The notes: a model not told the origin generated them from the sequence alone. 64,000 bases of DNA from Chryseobacterium oleae (GCF_900115055.1 NZ_FOVD01000002.1:310001-374000); one strand, 5' to 3'; counted from the first letter of the stretch, positions 44,016-53,489 are shown. Made by a program: numbers and translations.

Positions 44016-46406
44016 ATGCAGTTAAAAGCTAAACCTCATTTTTACATTTCAGTATTTTTCTTTGCAGGGATATTTTCTTATGGTCAGAGCATCAATGGAA
44101 AGATTTCCGATCAGACGAAGAAGAATATTCCTTACGCAGAGGTGATCGTATCAAAGGATAAGATTAAAAAGACTGCGATAAGCGATGAAAATGGGATTTT
44201 TGACATCAGGCTTCCGGAAAATGGGAATTATTTAGTGGAAATATTGCAAAATGGCCGTAAAACCTATAACGGGAATGTTTCTATCAATGGAGACGTGTCG
44301 GAAACTTTTACAATCCGTACCGGACAAGACCATGAGATTGGGGAAATTAGCCTTACCTCCAAAAAAAAACTGATTGAGAGAAAAGTAGACCGTCTTGTTT
44401 TCAATGTAGAAAATTCGATAACTGCTTTAGGAGGTGATGCCGTAGATGCGTTGAAAATAACGCCGGGTGTAAGATTACAAGGTGGAGATATTTTGCTTGC
44501 AGGAAAAAGTACCGTACGGGTAATGGTGAATGATAAAGTGGTACAACTTACAGGGGAAGAGCTTCAGAATTATCTGAAATCTATTCCTTCGGCAAATATC
44601 CAGAAGATTGAGGTCATAACGAACCCACCGGCAAAATATGATGCAGAAGGAAACAGCGGACTGATCAACATCCAACTGAAAGAAGTAAAGTTCGATAACT
44701 TGAGTGCTACGCTTCGATCTACTTACCAGCAGGCAACGTATGCTTCTGCATCGCATGGTTTGGGAGTTTCCTATAAGAAAAACAAGTTTTCGGTTTTGGC
44801 AGATCTTTCCTACTATTATGGGAAGAGCCTTTATACCAATGATATCAACTATTGGTATCCGGAAGAACACTGGAAAAATAGAATTACCAGCAAAAATAAA
44901 TACACCTTATTAGGAACCTTACTTGATGCGAAGTATCAGCTATCTGATCAATCGGAAGTAGGTTTTCAGTATGCAGGTAATTTTACAGATATCTCAACGG
45001 ACGAAAACAGCGAAAACAGAAGCTACAATTCTCTGCAGAACCAGATCAAAGATTATTCCAGCAATGGAGTTTCAGAGTCGAAACCAGAAAACCATTCACT
45101 GAATTTAAACTACAGTCAGAAGCTGGGTAAGGATGGAAAGAAGTTTTCTGTAGACTTTGATTATTTCAATGCACGGTCACCGAAAGATAACAATTTCACA
45201 TCTTCATTGCTGGATTTTGTCAGCAATGGAGCAGATCGTCAGTACGCTGTGAATAATTCCAGCCAGAAGATTGATAACTATTCCGTGAAGACCGATTTTG
45301 ATCTTCCTTACAAATGGGCAGATATTTCCTTTGGGGCAAAAGCAAGTTTCACAACGACTGATAATCAGGTACAGGCGGATTTTTATAATCAGGCTGATAA
45401 CAGTGTTCTTTCTTCGCAGTATGATCATTTTCAATATACTGAAAATACACAGGCTGTTTATTTAAGTCTTTCAAAATCATTTGGAGAAAAATGGGAGGCA
45501 AAGGCGGGCCTGAGAGGGGAGAATACACAAAATAAGTCCAATTCTATTTCTACAGCTCAGATTACGGAAAGAAATTATTTTAAGCTTTTTCCTACCGCCT
45601 ATCTGTCCTACAAAATAGACAAAGACAATACGGTTTCCGTGAACTTCGGCAGAAGAATTCAGAGGCCGGGATTTTGGGAGATGAACCCTGCCAAATGGTA
45701 TCAGACCCCAAAATCATATACAGAAGGGAATCCTTTTCTACAGCCGTCTTTTGTATATAATCTGGAATTGAACTATTCCTACAAAAGCCTGCTGAATTTG
45801 AATCTATATTACGGAATATCAAAAGATAAATTCTCACAGCTCACCTTTCATGATACAGCGAATGACATCCAGATATTCAGAAGGTTGAACTATGCTGACG
45901 GGAAATATATGGGAGGAACAGCTACGGTAAGTTACAGCCCTTTTAGCTGGTGGGAATCATCAACAGATGTATCGGTTTCCTACAGAGAGCTTACTCCTTA
46001 TATTGATATTCTCCAAAGTAAATATTCGGGTTGGGGTGGATATACGTCTACCAACAATGCATTTATCCTGAATAAGGCGAAAACATGGTCTGCATCTCTA
46101 TTGTATACATATAACTATCCGGCAGTGGCAGGCTATGGAACATCATCGGCCAATTCAACACTGGATATTGGATTTAAATATTTAGCATTTGAAAAAAAAC
46201 TCACCATAGGGTTGGCTTTCGAAGATATTCTGAAGAAAAATATCGAAAAAAACCAGAATAATTCTTCCGATATCAGGCAGACATTTAACCAGTATTATGA
46301 TACAAGGCTGTTTCGCCTGTCTTTAAGCTACAGATTTGGAAATAACAAAATTTCTGTGGAGCAGAGTAGAACAGGAAATCAGGAAGAAAAGAACCGAAGT
46401 AATTAA
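44016..46406 (+). CDS. Outer-membrane beta-barrel protein (TonB-receptor-like, OMP_b-brl_3)
   Basis: 796 residues. Sec signal (ends SYGQ), a carboxypeptidase-regulatory-like domain (about 24-100; INGKISDQTKKNIPYAEVIV), a plug-like domain (about 115-225; VDALKITPGVRLQGGDILLAGKSTVRVMVNDK spans residues 143-174; NPPAKYDAEGNSGLINI) and a large barrel (about 230-796). It lacks a TonB box that I can see. It lies 57 bases after the lipoprotein gene and 137 before the peptide precursor, and may move the peptide across the outer membrane. Confidence 0.88.
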   Translation: MQLKAKPHFYISVFFFAGIFSYGQSINGKISDQTKKNIPYAEVIVSKDKIKKTAISDENGIFDIRLPENGNYLVEILQNGRKTYNGNVSINGDVSETFTIRTGQDHEIGEISLTSKKKLIERKVDRLVFNVENSITALGGDAVDALKITPGVRLQGGDILLAGKSTVRVMVNDKVVQLTGEELQNYLKSIPSANIQKIEVITNPPAKYDAEGNSGLINIQLKEVKFDNLSATLRSTYQQATYASASHGLGVSYKKNKFSVLADLSYYYGKSLYTNDINYWYPEEHWKNRITSKNKYTLLGTLLDAKYQLSDQSEVGFQYAGNFTDISTDENSENRSYNSLQNQIKDYSSNGVSESKPENHSLNLNYSQKLGKDGKKFSVDFDYFNARSPKDNNFTSSLLDFVSNGADRQYAVNNSSQKIDNYSVKTDFDLPYKWADISFGAKASFTTTDNQVQADFYNQADNSVLSSQYDHFQYTENTQAVYLSLSKSFGEKWEAKAGLRGENTQNKSNSISTAQITERNYFKLFPTAYLSYKIDKDNTVSVNFGRRIQRPGFWEMNPAKWYQTPKSYTEGNPFLQPSFVYNLELNYSYKSLLNLNLYYGISKDKFSQLTFHDTANDIQIFRRLNYADGKYMGGTATVSYSPFSWWESSTDVSVSYRELTPYIDILQSKYSGWGGYTSTNNAFILNKAKTWSASLLYTYNYPAVAGYGTSSANSTLDIGFKYLAFEKKLTIGLAFEDILKKNIEKNQNNSSDIRQTFNQYYDTRLFRLSLSYRFGNNKISVEQSRTGNQEEKNRSN

Positions 46407-46543
46407 CCAGAATTTAAGTCTCACGTTTTTGTAGTCTAGAATGCAGAAACCAAGACATAAAGATACGTTGCAACACCGTCCAATAAAGGATATGATGACA
46501 TGAAAAGCTTATCCGAAAAACTTAACTTTTAATTTTAAACAAA

Positions 46544-46723
46544 ATGAAAACATCAAATTTCAATGCTCTTGTAGCAAAAATGGAAACCCTAAAAGAAAAT
46601 GAAAAAGGATTACTAAAAGGAGGAATCGGAGTAATTGGTTCTTCTACTTCAATCCAGGCACCTTCAACAGGAGACGTAAACAACGTACAGTGCAAGTGCG
46701 TTATCGTTAAGCCAACAAAGTAA
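46544..46723 (+). CDS. RiPP precursor peptide with GG leader (59 aa)
   Basis: Translated by eye, as it is too short for standard gene finding. The first 27 residues form a charged leader (MKTSNFNALVAKM, then KENEKGLLKGG) ending in a double glycine at 26-27. The predicted core of 32 residues is Ser/Thr/Val-rich (IGVIGSSTSIQAPS) with a single CKC motif (Cys50, Cys52) and ends KPTK. Followed by a radical SAM/SPASM gene and a C39 exporter, it is the obvious substrate of both. No named precursor family recognised. Confidence 0.88.
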   Translation: MKTSNFNALVAKMETLKENEKGLLKGGIGVIGSSTSIQAPSTGDVNNVQCKCVIVKPTK

Positions 46724-46743
46724 TCAATCACAATGAATACGAA

Positions 46744-46772
46744 TAAGCGGTTTGAAAAAACCGCTTTATTTT
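46744..46772 (+). terminator. Attenuating terminator between precursor and maturase
   Basis: Stem AATAAGCGGTTT / AAACCGCTTTATT with a GAAAA-type loop and a T-rich tail. Because the maturase follows on the same strand, it probably lets only part of the transcripts continue, giving more peptide than enzyme. Confidence 0.75.
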
Positions 46773-46790
46773 AAACTAAACTAATAGACT

Positions 46791-49019
46791 ATGAAAACAA
46801 GTAATTATAATATTTTTTTTCCTAATGAAGATAAAATTGTAGGTTACAATTCGTTTTCTGATAATTTCATTGTCCTTGAACCTATCCTGTATGATCTTTA
46901 CGAGGCAAGTGTTCATGAAGATATGGTGGAGGAGTTAGTGAATGTGCATGAGAATTTCTATGATATCCTGGTGAAAAACGGATTCGTTATAGACAACGAA
47001 GTGGATGAGCTTGCTGAGATCAAGAGAATCAGTAACGAGACGGATGATAATGATGAGGTTTTTGAGCTTCATATCAACCCGACTATGAACTGTAATTTCA
47101 AGTGCTGGTATTGCTATGAAACCCATATCAAAGATTCAAAAATGAATGATACCACCATTCAAAGCACGGTAGCACTTGTGGATAAAATCATTGAAGGAAA
47201 TCCTAAGCTGAAGAACTTTAAACTGTATTGGTTCGGGGGTGAACCTTTACTGTACTTTTATAAAACTGTTGTCCCTTTATTTGAAGCCATATATCCCAAA
47301 ATTGAAAAAAGAGGAATTGAGTTTTTCTCCAGCTTTACAACCAACGGATTGCTTATTGAGCAGAAACTCCTTGATATCTGTAAAAAATTCGGTGTTTCAA
47401 ATTTTCAGATCACGCTGGACGGACACAGGGAGCGCCACAATAAAGTGAGATTTGTCTCCGAGAAAAGAGGAAGTTATGACGAGATCGTCAATAATATTAA
47501 ACTAGGTCTGAAAAACGGCATTCATATGTCTGTAAGGATCAATATTTCAGAAGAAACCTTATACGAACTTCGAAACATCATCCATGATTTTATAGATATA
47601 GAAGAAAATGAGAAGAGATTCCTGAGCTTTTCTTTCTTTGAAGTATGGCAGGAAGAAAAAGATTTAACCGTAGATATTTCAGACATTGTAGATGAATTCA
47701 GAAATATGGGATTCCTCTGCAATTATAAAGGAGAGCAAATAGCTTCCATCAGAAATTCGTGCTATGCGGATAAGAAAAACCAGGCCATCATCAATTATAA
47801 CGGAGATGTATATAAATGTACGGCCAGAGACTTTGCAACGGGCAGTAGAGAAGGCGTCTTAAATGATGACGGAACTATAGAATGGAATGATAAGTTCCAG
47901 AAAAGAATTTATGATACCAAATTCCAGAACAAGCCCTGTCTGGAATGTAAAATTCTGCCACTATGTAACGGAGGCTGCTCACAGCATCGTCTGGAACATA
48001 TTAACGAAGAATATTGTGTTCACGACTTCAATTATGAGAGTAAGCTGAGTGTAGTCAAAGAAAGATTCTATTCCAGACTGTTTCAGAAAATTCCTAAAAA
48101 GTATGAACTCAACATATTAAATAGCCTGCTCAACATTGATGCAGATTATTTCAGAAAGAAAGAAGATGCGGTACAAACTACTTTGACGAGTCTGTTTATG
48201 AAGCAGGTTCGTGAATCTTTAATCGATGAATTATCCGACATCAACAATTCTTATATCGAGTGCTTAATGCATTTAAAACAAAATAACTTCAGTAAATCTG
48301 ATGAAACTTTAGCTGCGATAAACAAGATCCAGGACCAGCTTTCCATGAATGATACTGAAGAAAAAGTACTACTGATTTCCGGACTTCCGGTACTTGCCTA
48401 CAAAGAATATAAACTTGGAAATTATGAGCGTGCCATTGAACTTACCAATCAGTGTATTATCAATGACGACCTTTTTATAGACGAGCATGCTTTCCTGTAT
48501 GGGCATAAAGTTCAACAGTTACACAACGTGATCCGCGTGATGCTTAGACAAGGGAAAACCCATGAAGCCCTGAATTTGGGAAATCAGATTTTGAATCACC
48601 TCATGTTTGGAAAGGATATTCAGTACATCGGATATTGGATCGAAAACTACCAGATTGAAAACGACGAAGAAGTAATGGTGATGGTTTATCAGATCTTCAC
48701 TGAGCTGGTTTCTGTGATCAGCAAAATCAGCCTTGATCAGGAAGAAGAGGTGAATTATTACCAGCTGGCATTTAAAAATATGGCCGATGCACCTGATGTT
48801 TTAAACGAATTCAGAGAGCTTGTTGACTTTATAAAGATTAAAAACAGCTTTCATCAGTCGGAAAATATCGACCAGGACAACCTTGAAATTCTGAAAAATG
48901 ATCTGTTGGAGTCCAAGTATGTTCATATGCATTATCCGTTGTTTAAATCACTATTTATTTCAGCGGGTCAGAACTCTTACGGGTCCAATAAAGAAGAATT
49001 CGAAAAAGTATATTCATAA
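46791..49019 (+). CDS. Radical SAM/SPASM peptide maturase with helical C-terminal extension
   Basis: 742 residues. The AdoMet-cluster motif is CNFKCWYC (C101, C105, C108), preceded by a RiPP-recognition-like N-terminus. A SPASM region (about 325-410) has Cys in SCYADKK, YKCTARD, CLECKILPLCNGGCSQHR and EYCVHDF, enough for two auxiliary Fe-S clusters. The last 330 residues (about 412-742) are helical and TPR-like, unusual for this class. It should install a cross-link, epimerisation or other radical modification on the adjacent precursor. Its first residues, MKTSNYN, echo the precursor's MKTSNFN. Confidence 0.92.
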   Translation: MKTSNYNIFFPNEDKIVGYNSFSDNFIVLEPILYDLYEASVHEDMVEELVNVHENFYDILVKNGFVIDNEVDELAEIKRISNETDDNDEVFELHINPTMNCNFKCWYCYETHIKDSKMNDTTIQSTVALVDKIIEGNPKLKNFKLYWFGGEPLLYFYKTVVPLFEAIYPKIEKRGIEFFSSFTTNGLLIEQKLLDICKKFGVSNFQITLDGHRERHNKVRFVSEKRGSYDEIVNNIKLGLKNGIHMSVRINISEETLYELRNIIHDFIDIEENEKRFLSFSFFEVWQEEKDLTVDISDIVDEFRNMGFLCNYKGEQIASIRNSCYADKKNQAIINYNGDVYKCTARDFATGSREGVLNDDGTIEWNDKFQKRIYDTKFQNKPCLECKILPLCNGGCSQHRLEHINEEYCVHDFNYESKLSVVKERFYSRLFQKIPKKYELNILNSLLNIDADYFRKKEDAVQTTLTSLFMKQVRESLIDELSDINNSYIECLMHLKQNNFSKSDETLAAINKIQDQLSMNDTEEKVLLISGLPVLAYKEYKLGNYERAIELTNQCIINDDLFIDEHAFLYGHKVQQLHNVIRVMLRQGKTHEALNLGNQILNHLMFGKDIQYIGYWIENYQIENDEEVMVMVYQIFTELVSVISKISLDQEEEVNYYQLAFKNMADAPDVLNEFRELVDFIKIKNSFHQSENIDQDNLEILKNDLLESKYVHMHYPLFKSLFISAGQNSYGSNKEEFEKVYS

Positions 49020-49042
49020 TAATTAAACAGAATGGTTTCATC

Positions 49043-51244
49043 ATGAATTTTATTCCCCAACATGATCAAATGGATTGCGGTCCGGCCTGTCTTGCAATGG
49101 TTTCCTCCCATTACGGGAAAGATTTCGGATTGCAGTACCTTAGAGATAAAAGCTTTATCACAAGGGAAGGTGTATCTGTATTGGGAATTACTGAAGCAGC
49201 AGAAAAGATAGGCTTCAGAACCATTACTGCCAAACTGCAACCCCAGGAATTTGATAAAGACCTTTTGCCTTGTATTCTCCATTGGAACCAGAATCACTTT
49301 GTGGTTCTTTACAAAATTTCAAAGAATATTTTTAATGGTGAGCCGGTTTATAAAATTGCAGATCCGGGACATGGTTTTATCTCTTTACCGGAGGAGAAAT
49401 TTCAGAAGGCGTGGGTATCAGGCGGAGGAAAAGGTGTTGCCTTATTTCTGCAGCCTACCGAGGATTTCTACCTTCAGGAACCTCCACAGGAAGAGAAGCT
49501 TTCGGCCAAATATCTTCTCAGCTATCTGAAACCTTACAAGAACCAGGTGTTTAAGCTTTTTATGTTTTTGTTTCTGGCTACCTTGACGGTATTGGTATTC
49601 CCTATTCTTACGCAAAAACTGATAGACGACGGGGTGAGCCAAAAGAATCTTTCCGTGATTATCTATATTCTGCTGGCCCAGCTGGCTTTCTTCTTCGGCA
49701 ATATTATTTTTAATATTTTCAGTAACTGGATCGTGCTTGTGGTAGGAACCAAGATCAATATTCAGATTATTTCAGATTTTCTGAAAAAATTGCTGAAACT
49801 TCCCATTAAATTTTTTGAAACCAAACTGATCGGGGATTTTAACCAACGTATTCAGGATCATGAGCGTATTGAAACCTTCCTGACATCGCAAAGTATCCTA
49901 ACCCTGTTTTCTATCATCACATTCTCTGTTTTCTTTGGCGTGTTATGGTATTATGACTACAGAATTCTGGCGATGTATGTTATTCTGACGGTAATTTCTG
50001 TTGGCTGGTCATTGTATTGGATGAAAAAAAGGAAAATCCTGGATTATTTCCGCTTTCAGCAGAGAAGTGAAAATCAGGAATCCATATATGAAATCATTAA
50101 TGGTGTTTCAGAGATGAAACTGAACCAGTTTGAAGATTTTAAACGAAAAGAATGGGAGCAGATACAGCAAAAGCTCTTTAAAATCAACATCCGTATTTTG
50201 AAACTGGATCAGGTTCAGCTTTCCGGTTTTGAATTCATCAATCAACTGAAAAACATCATCGTTACCTTCCTCGCTGCTTCATTTGTGGTACAGGGAAGTA
50301 TGACTTTGGGAGCTTTACTGAGCGTTTCCTATATTATCGGGCAGATGAATTCTCCCGTGAATCAGCTGATCTCTTTTTTCCGTTCTTTACAGGATGCAAA
50401 ACTGAGTTTAGCCAGATTAAATGAAGTACAAAATCATGCTGAAGAAGAACATCCTGAGCACGTTTCGCTGATGAGTGAAAAGTATACGCGTCAGAACGGT
50501 ATTGAAAAAGGAATTTACTTCAAAAATGTCTCTTTTCAGTACGAAGGTCCGCAGTCTCCCCATGTTCTTAAAGACATAAACCTCTTTATTCCCGAAGGAA
50601 AAATTACTGCCATTGTAGGGGCAAGTGGTAGTGGAAAAACAACGCTTATGAAGATGCTTCTGAAGTTTTATGCACCCACGCAGGGTGAAATAAGTTTCAA
50701 TCATTTAAATGCACAGGACATTTCCCCTATGGATTTAAGGAAGAATTGTGGTGTTGTAATGCAGGACGGGTTTATATTTTCGGATACCATAGAACGTAAT
50801 ATTGCGACAAACGACGAAAATATTGACTATGTAAAACTTGAAAAAGCATTGGAAACAGCTAATATTAAAAGCTTTGTAGAAGAGCTTCCATTAAAGTTAA
50901 ATACTAAAATCGGAGCTTCCGGAAATGGTATTTCAGGTGGACAGAAACAAAGAGTCCTCATTGCCCGGGCCGTGTATAAAAACCCTCATTTCATTTTCTT
51001 TGATGAGGCTACCTCCGCGCTGGATGCGGAAAACGAAAGAATTATTCATGATAATCTACAAACCTTCTTCAAAGGAAAAACCGTAGTTATTGTAGCCCAC
51101 CGTCTCTCAACGGTAAAAAATGCAGATCAGATCATTGTCCTTAAACAGGGGCAAGTGGTAGAGCAAGGCAGTCACCACGATTTGGTTCAAACGAGATCAG
51201 ATTATTACAACCTGGTAAAAAATCAGCTGGAGCTTGGGAATTAA
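49043..51244 (+). CDS. Peptidase-containing ABC exporter (PCAT, C39 peptidase)
   Basis: 733 residues. N-terminal C39 protease (about 1-140) with triad Cys12 (DCGPACL), His85 (NHFVVLY) and Asp107 (ADPGHG); six membrane helices (about 165-440); ATP-binding domain with GASGSGKT (526-533), signature SGGQKQR and FIFFDEATSALD, and the H-loop in VAHRLS. It should cut leaders after the double glycine and export the core. It is 23 bases after the maturase and could also serve the GG-leader peptides at 60.6-61.4 kb. Confidence 0.95.
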   Translation: MNFIPQHDQMDCGPACLAMVSSHYGKDFGLQYLRDKSFITREGVSVLGITEAAEKIGFRTITAKLQPQEFDKDLLPCILHWNQNHFVVLYKISKNIFNGEPVYKIADPGHGFISLPEEKFQKAWVSGGGKGVALFLQPTEDFYLQEPPQEEKLSAKYLLSYLKPYKNQVFKLFMFLFLATLTVLVFPILTQKLIDDGVSQKNLSVIIYILLAQLAFFFGNIIFNIFSNWIVLVVGTKINIQIISDFLKKLLKLPIKFFETKLIGDFNQRIQDHERIETFLTSQSILTLFSIITFSVFFGVLWYYDYRILAMYVILTVISVGWSLYWMKKRKILDYFRFQQRSENQESIYEIINGVSEMKLNQFEDFKRKEWEQIQQKLFKINIRILKLDQVQLSGFEFINQLKNIIVTFLAASFVVQGSMTLGALLSVSYIIGQMNSPVNQLISFFRSLQDAKLSLARLNEVQNHAEEEHPEHVSLMSEKYTRQNGIEKGIYFKNVSFQYEGPQSPHVLKDINLFIPEGKITAIVGASGSGKTTLMKMLLKFYAPTQGEISFNHLNAQDISPMDLRKNCGVVMQDGFIFSDTIERNIATNDENIDYVKLEKALETANIKSFVEELPLKLNTKIGASGNGISGGQKQRVLIARAVYKNPHFIFFDEATSALDAENERIIHDNLQTFFKGKTVVIVAHRLSTVKNADQIIVLKQGQVVEQGSHHDLVQTRSDYYNLVKNQLELGN

Positions 51245-51349
51245 TCCTTGTAATTGTATAAAAATGCAGAAAAATCTAATTTTCAATATCCATTCCCGGT
51301 TCCTGATGTTATAAAAGAATTCCATTTATATTAATGGCCATATTCCCCA

Positions 51350-51387
51350 AAAAGCCTCTGAAAATCAAAATGATTTCAGAGGCTTTT
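51350..51387 (+). terminator. Terminator of the RiPP operon
   Basis: Stem AAAGCCTCTGAAA / TTTCAGAGGCTTT with an interior loop and T-run. Confidence 0.85.
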
Positions 51388-51441
51388 GTATGTAAGATCT
51401 AAGAAATAGGGCTTTTGGATTGATATAGAAAAAATCAAAAA

Positions 51442-51480
51442 AATAAATAGACAACATTGTCTATTTATTGCATACCTTTG
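51442..51480. promoter_or_regulatory. TetR operator overlapping the tetR promoter
   Basis: A 28-bp palindrome (51442-51469) with 13 of 14 arm positions matching: AATAAATAGACAAC and ATTGTCTATTTATT. It lies directly upstream of the -7 element TACCTTTG (51473-51480), which ends four bases before the ATG at 51485. Repressor binding there should block transcription of the whole operon. Confidence 0.85.
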
Positions 51481-51484
51481 TAGA

Positions 51485-52048
51485 ATGAAACAAAGAGGAC
51501 AGGTCGTCATCGACAAAATATTAGATACTGCGGATAATTTGTTTTATAAGCAGGGTTACAGCAATACAGGGATTAATCAGATCATTGAAGAGGCCGATAT
51601 TGCAAAAGCATCTTTATACAAACACTTTGAAACAAAGACAGATCTGTTGATTGCTTACGTTCAGCGAACGCATGAGCTTTGGTTTACCAGACTGGAAGCT
51701 ACCATAAATGCAGTTGCGGATCCCAAAGAAAAACTACTGGCTATTTTCGATCATCATACACAGCGACAGGAAATCAGACAGTTTGGAGGTTGTCCTTTTA
51801 TTAAAGTTAATGATGAAGCAGGAACAGACGATCCCCGTTTTTTGGCAGAAATACAGGCAACGAAAATTCACAGTAAAGAATTCATCAGAATGCTGGTCCA
51901 AAATTCCGGGCATAAAAAAATATTGTCGGATGAAGAATTGGCGGAAACCATTTATGTCATGTTGGAAGGCTCAATCGTGACAGCTTCAGTTTTTAAAAGG
52001 GCTGATGAAATACAATCGGCAAAGAAAATCATTGAAAAACTCATCTGA
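51485..52048 (+). CDS. TetR/AcrR-family repressor
   Basis: 187 residues. The N-terminal helix-turn-helix (about 20-47; GYSNTGINQIIEEADIAKASLYKHFETK, residues 20-47) is complete; the C-terminal part is a ligand-binding helical domain (QFGGCPFIKVNDEAG). It probably represses its own operon through the palindrome in its promoter, and is released by the compound exported by the following MFS pump. The next gene begins one base after its stop. Confidence 0.93.
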   Translation: MKQRGQVVIDKILDTADNLFYKQGYSNTGINQIIEEADIAKASLYKHFETKTDLLIAYVQRTHELWFTRLEATINAVADPKEKLLAIFDHHTQRQEIRQFGGCPFIKVNDEAGTDDPRFLAEIQATKIHSKEFIRMLVQNSGHKKILSDEELAETIYVMLEGSIVTASVFKRADEIQSAKKIIEKLI

Positions 52049-52049
52049 G

Positions 52050-53489
52050 ATGAAAGAGATAAAAAATAAATGGCTGGAGCTGATCATTGTATTGTCAGCG
52101 CCTTTGCTTTCGGTCATTGATGTATTTATCATCAATGTGGCCATTCCGACTATCAAAAAAGGAGTTCACGCTACAGATGGTGAAATGCAGCTTGTCATTG
52201 CAGGATATCTTCTGGGTTATGCCGCTTTTCTGATAACGGGAGGCAGGGCAGGAGACCATTTCGGAAGAAAGAAAGTTTTCTTTTGGGGAATGTTTGCTTT
52301 TACGGTGGCTTCCTGTCTGTGCGGTTTGTCACAAACGTCTTTTCAACTGAATGTTACAAGGCTTTTTCAGGGATTGAGTGCTTCATTTATGGTGCCGCAG
52401 ACCATTGCATTTATCCAGGTTTTGTTTACCGATACAAAAGAACGCGCAAAAGCATTCGGTTGGTATGGAATCACTCTTGGAACGGCGGCAGTAATCGGAC
52501 AGGTTTTAGGGGGCTATTTGTCAGACACCCATTGGTTTATCGAAGGATGGAGACTGGTTTTCTTTATCAATTTGCCGATAGGAATTATAACGCTTTGGGC
52601 TACACATCGATATGTAACAGAAACGGTAAAACACCAAAGCACAAAATTTGATTATACAGGAATTTTAATTTTAACGTTAGCTTTATTTTCTCTCATTTAT
52701 CCTTTAATTCAGGGGCGTGAGGCGGGCTGGCCGTTGTGGAGTTTCGGACTGATTATTTTGTCTGTCTTACTTTTTGCATTTTTCATTTATAATCAAAAAA
52801 TTAAGCTTTCTAAAAATGAAAACCCACTCATTGACGTCCGGCTATTTAAGATAAAAGATTTTAATATTGGACTGGTTGCCGTATGGTTTCATTTTATGCT
52901 GCATACCGCTTATCTTTTGCTGAGCGCAGTCTATCTTCAAAACGGATTGGGTGTTTCGGCACTGGATTCGGGACTTTACTTTATCATTCCCGGAGTTTTA
53001 TTCATCGTGTCTTCCGTGATGGCTTCACGGCTCATCGTAACATTTGGAAAAAGAGTATTGCAGGTGGGTGTAGTCATTTTAGTGATTGCATTTTATCTTC
53101 AAATGACGCTTTGGAAACCCGGAATCAGTACCTGGGCCATTATCGGATTAATGGGAGCCTGGGGATTTGGAAACGGACTTGTTCTTCCTTCGTTATTAAA
53201 TATTGCATTAAAAAACGTACCTTCTCAGTATGCAGGTGCAGCGGCGGGAATTTATTCCACTTTTCAACAGACAGCTTCAGCACTGGGTGTGAGCATTATT
53301 GGTGGCGTATTTTTCTATTTTTCGAAAGATGGCTGGCAAACGGCTTATCACTTTGGAATTATTTGTTTAATCATATGCCTTGTAATAGTGGGTTTAATGC
53401 TACAATTACTTCCGGGTATGAAAGCAACAACCAAAACCTTAAAAAATAGACCAGAACAAAATGGAAAACCGGAAACCGTTGATCTATAA
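52050..53489 (+). CDS. MFS drug exporter, DHA2 (14-TM) type
   Basis: 479 residues from ATG 52050, one base after the tetR stop. About 14 membrane helices. Motif A is GGRAGDHFGRKKVF near residue 60 and motif C-like glycine-rich text is in WYGITLGTAAVIGQVLGGYLSD. It should export drugs by proton antiport. Coding with tetR, ogt and an AlkA-like gene suggests a toxic, possibly alkylating, substrate. Confidence 0.9.
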   Translation: MKEIKNKWLELIIVLSAPLLSVIDVFIINVAIPTIKKGVHATDGEMQLVIAGYLLGYAAFLITGGRAGDHFGRKKVFFWGMFAFTVASCLCGLSQTSFQLNVTRLFQGLSASFMVPQTIAFIQVLFTDTKERAKAFGWYGITLGTAAVIGQVLGGYLSDTHWFIEGWRLVFFINLPIGIITLWATHRYVTETVKHQSTKFDYTGILILTLALFSLIYPLIQGREAGWPLWSFGLIILSVLLFAFFIYNQKIKLSKNENPLIDVRLFKIKDFNIGLVAVWFHFMLHTAYLLLSAVYLQNGLGVSALDSGLYFIIPGVLFIVSSVMASRLIVTFGKRVLQVGVVILVIAFYLQMTLWKPGISTWAIIGLMGAWGFGNGLVLPSLLNIALKNVPSQYAGAAAGIYSTFQQTASALGVSIIGGVFFYFSKDGWQTAYHFGIICLIICLVIVGLMLQLLPGMKATTKTLKNRPEQNGKPETVDL

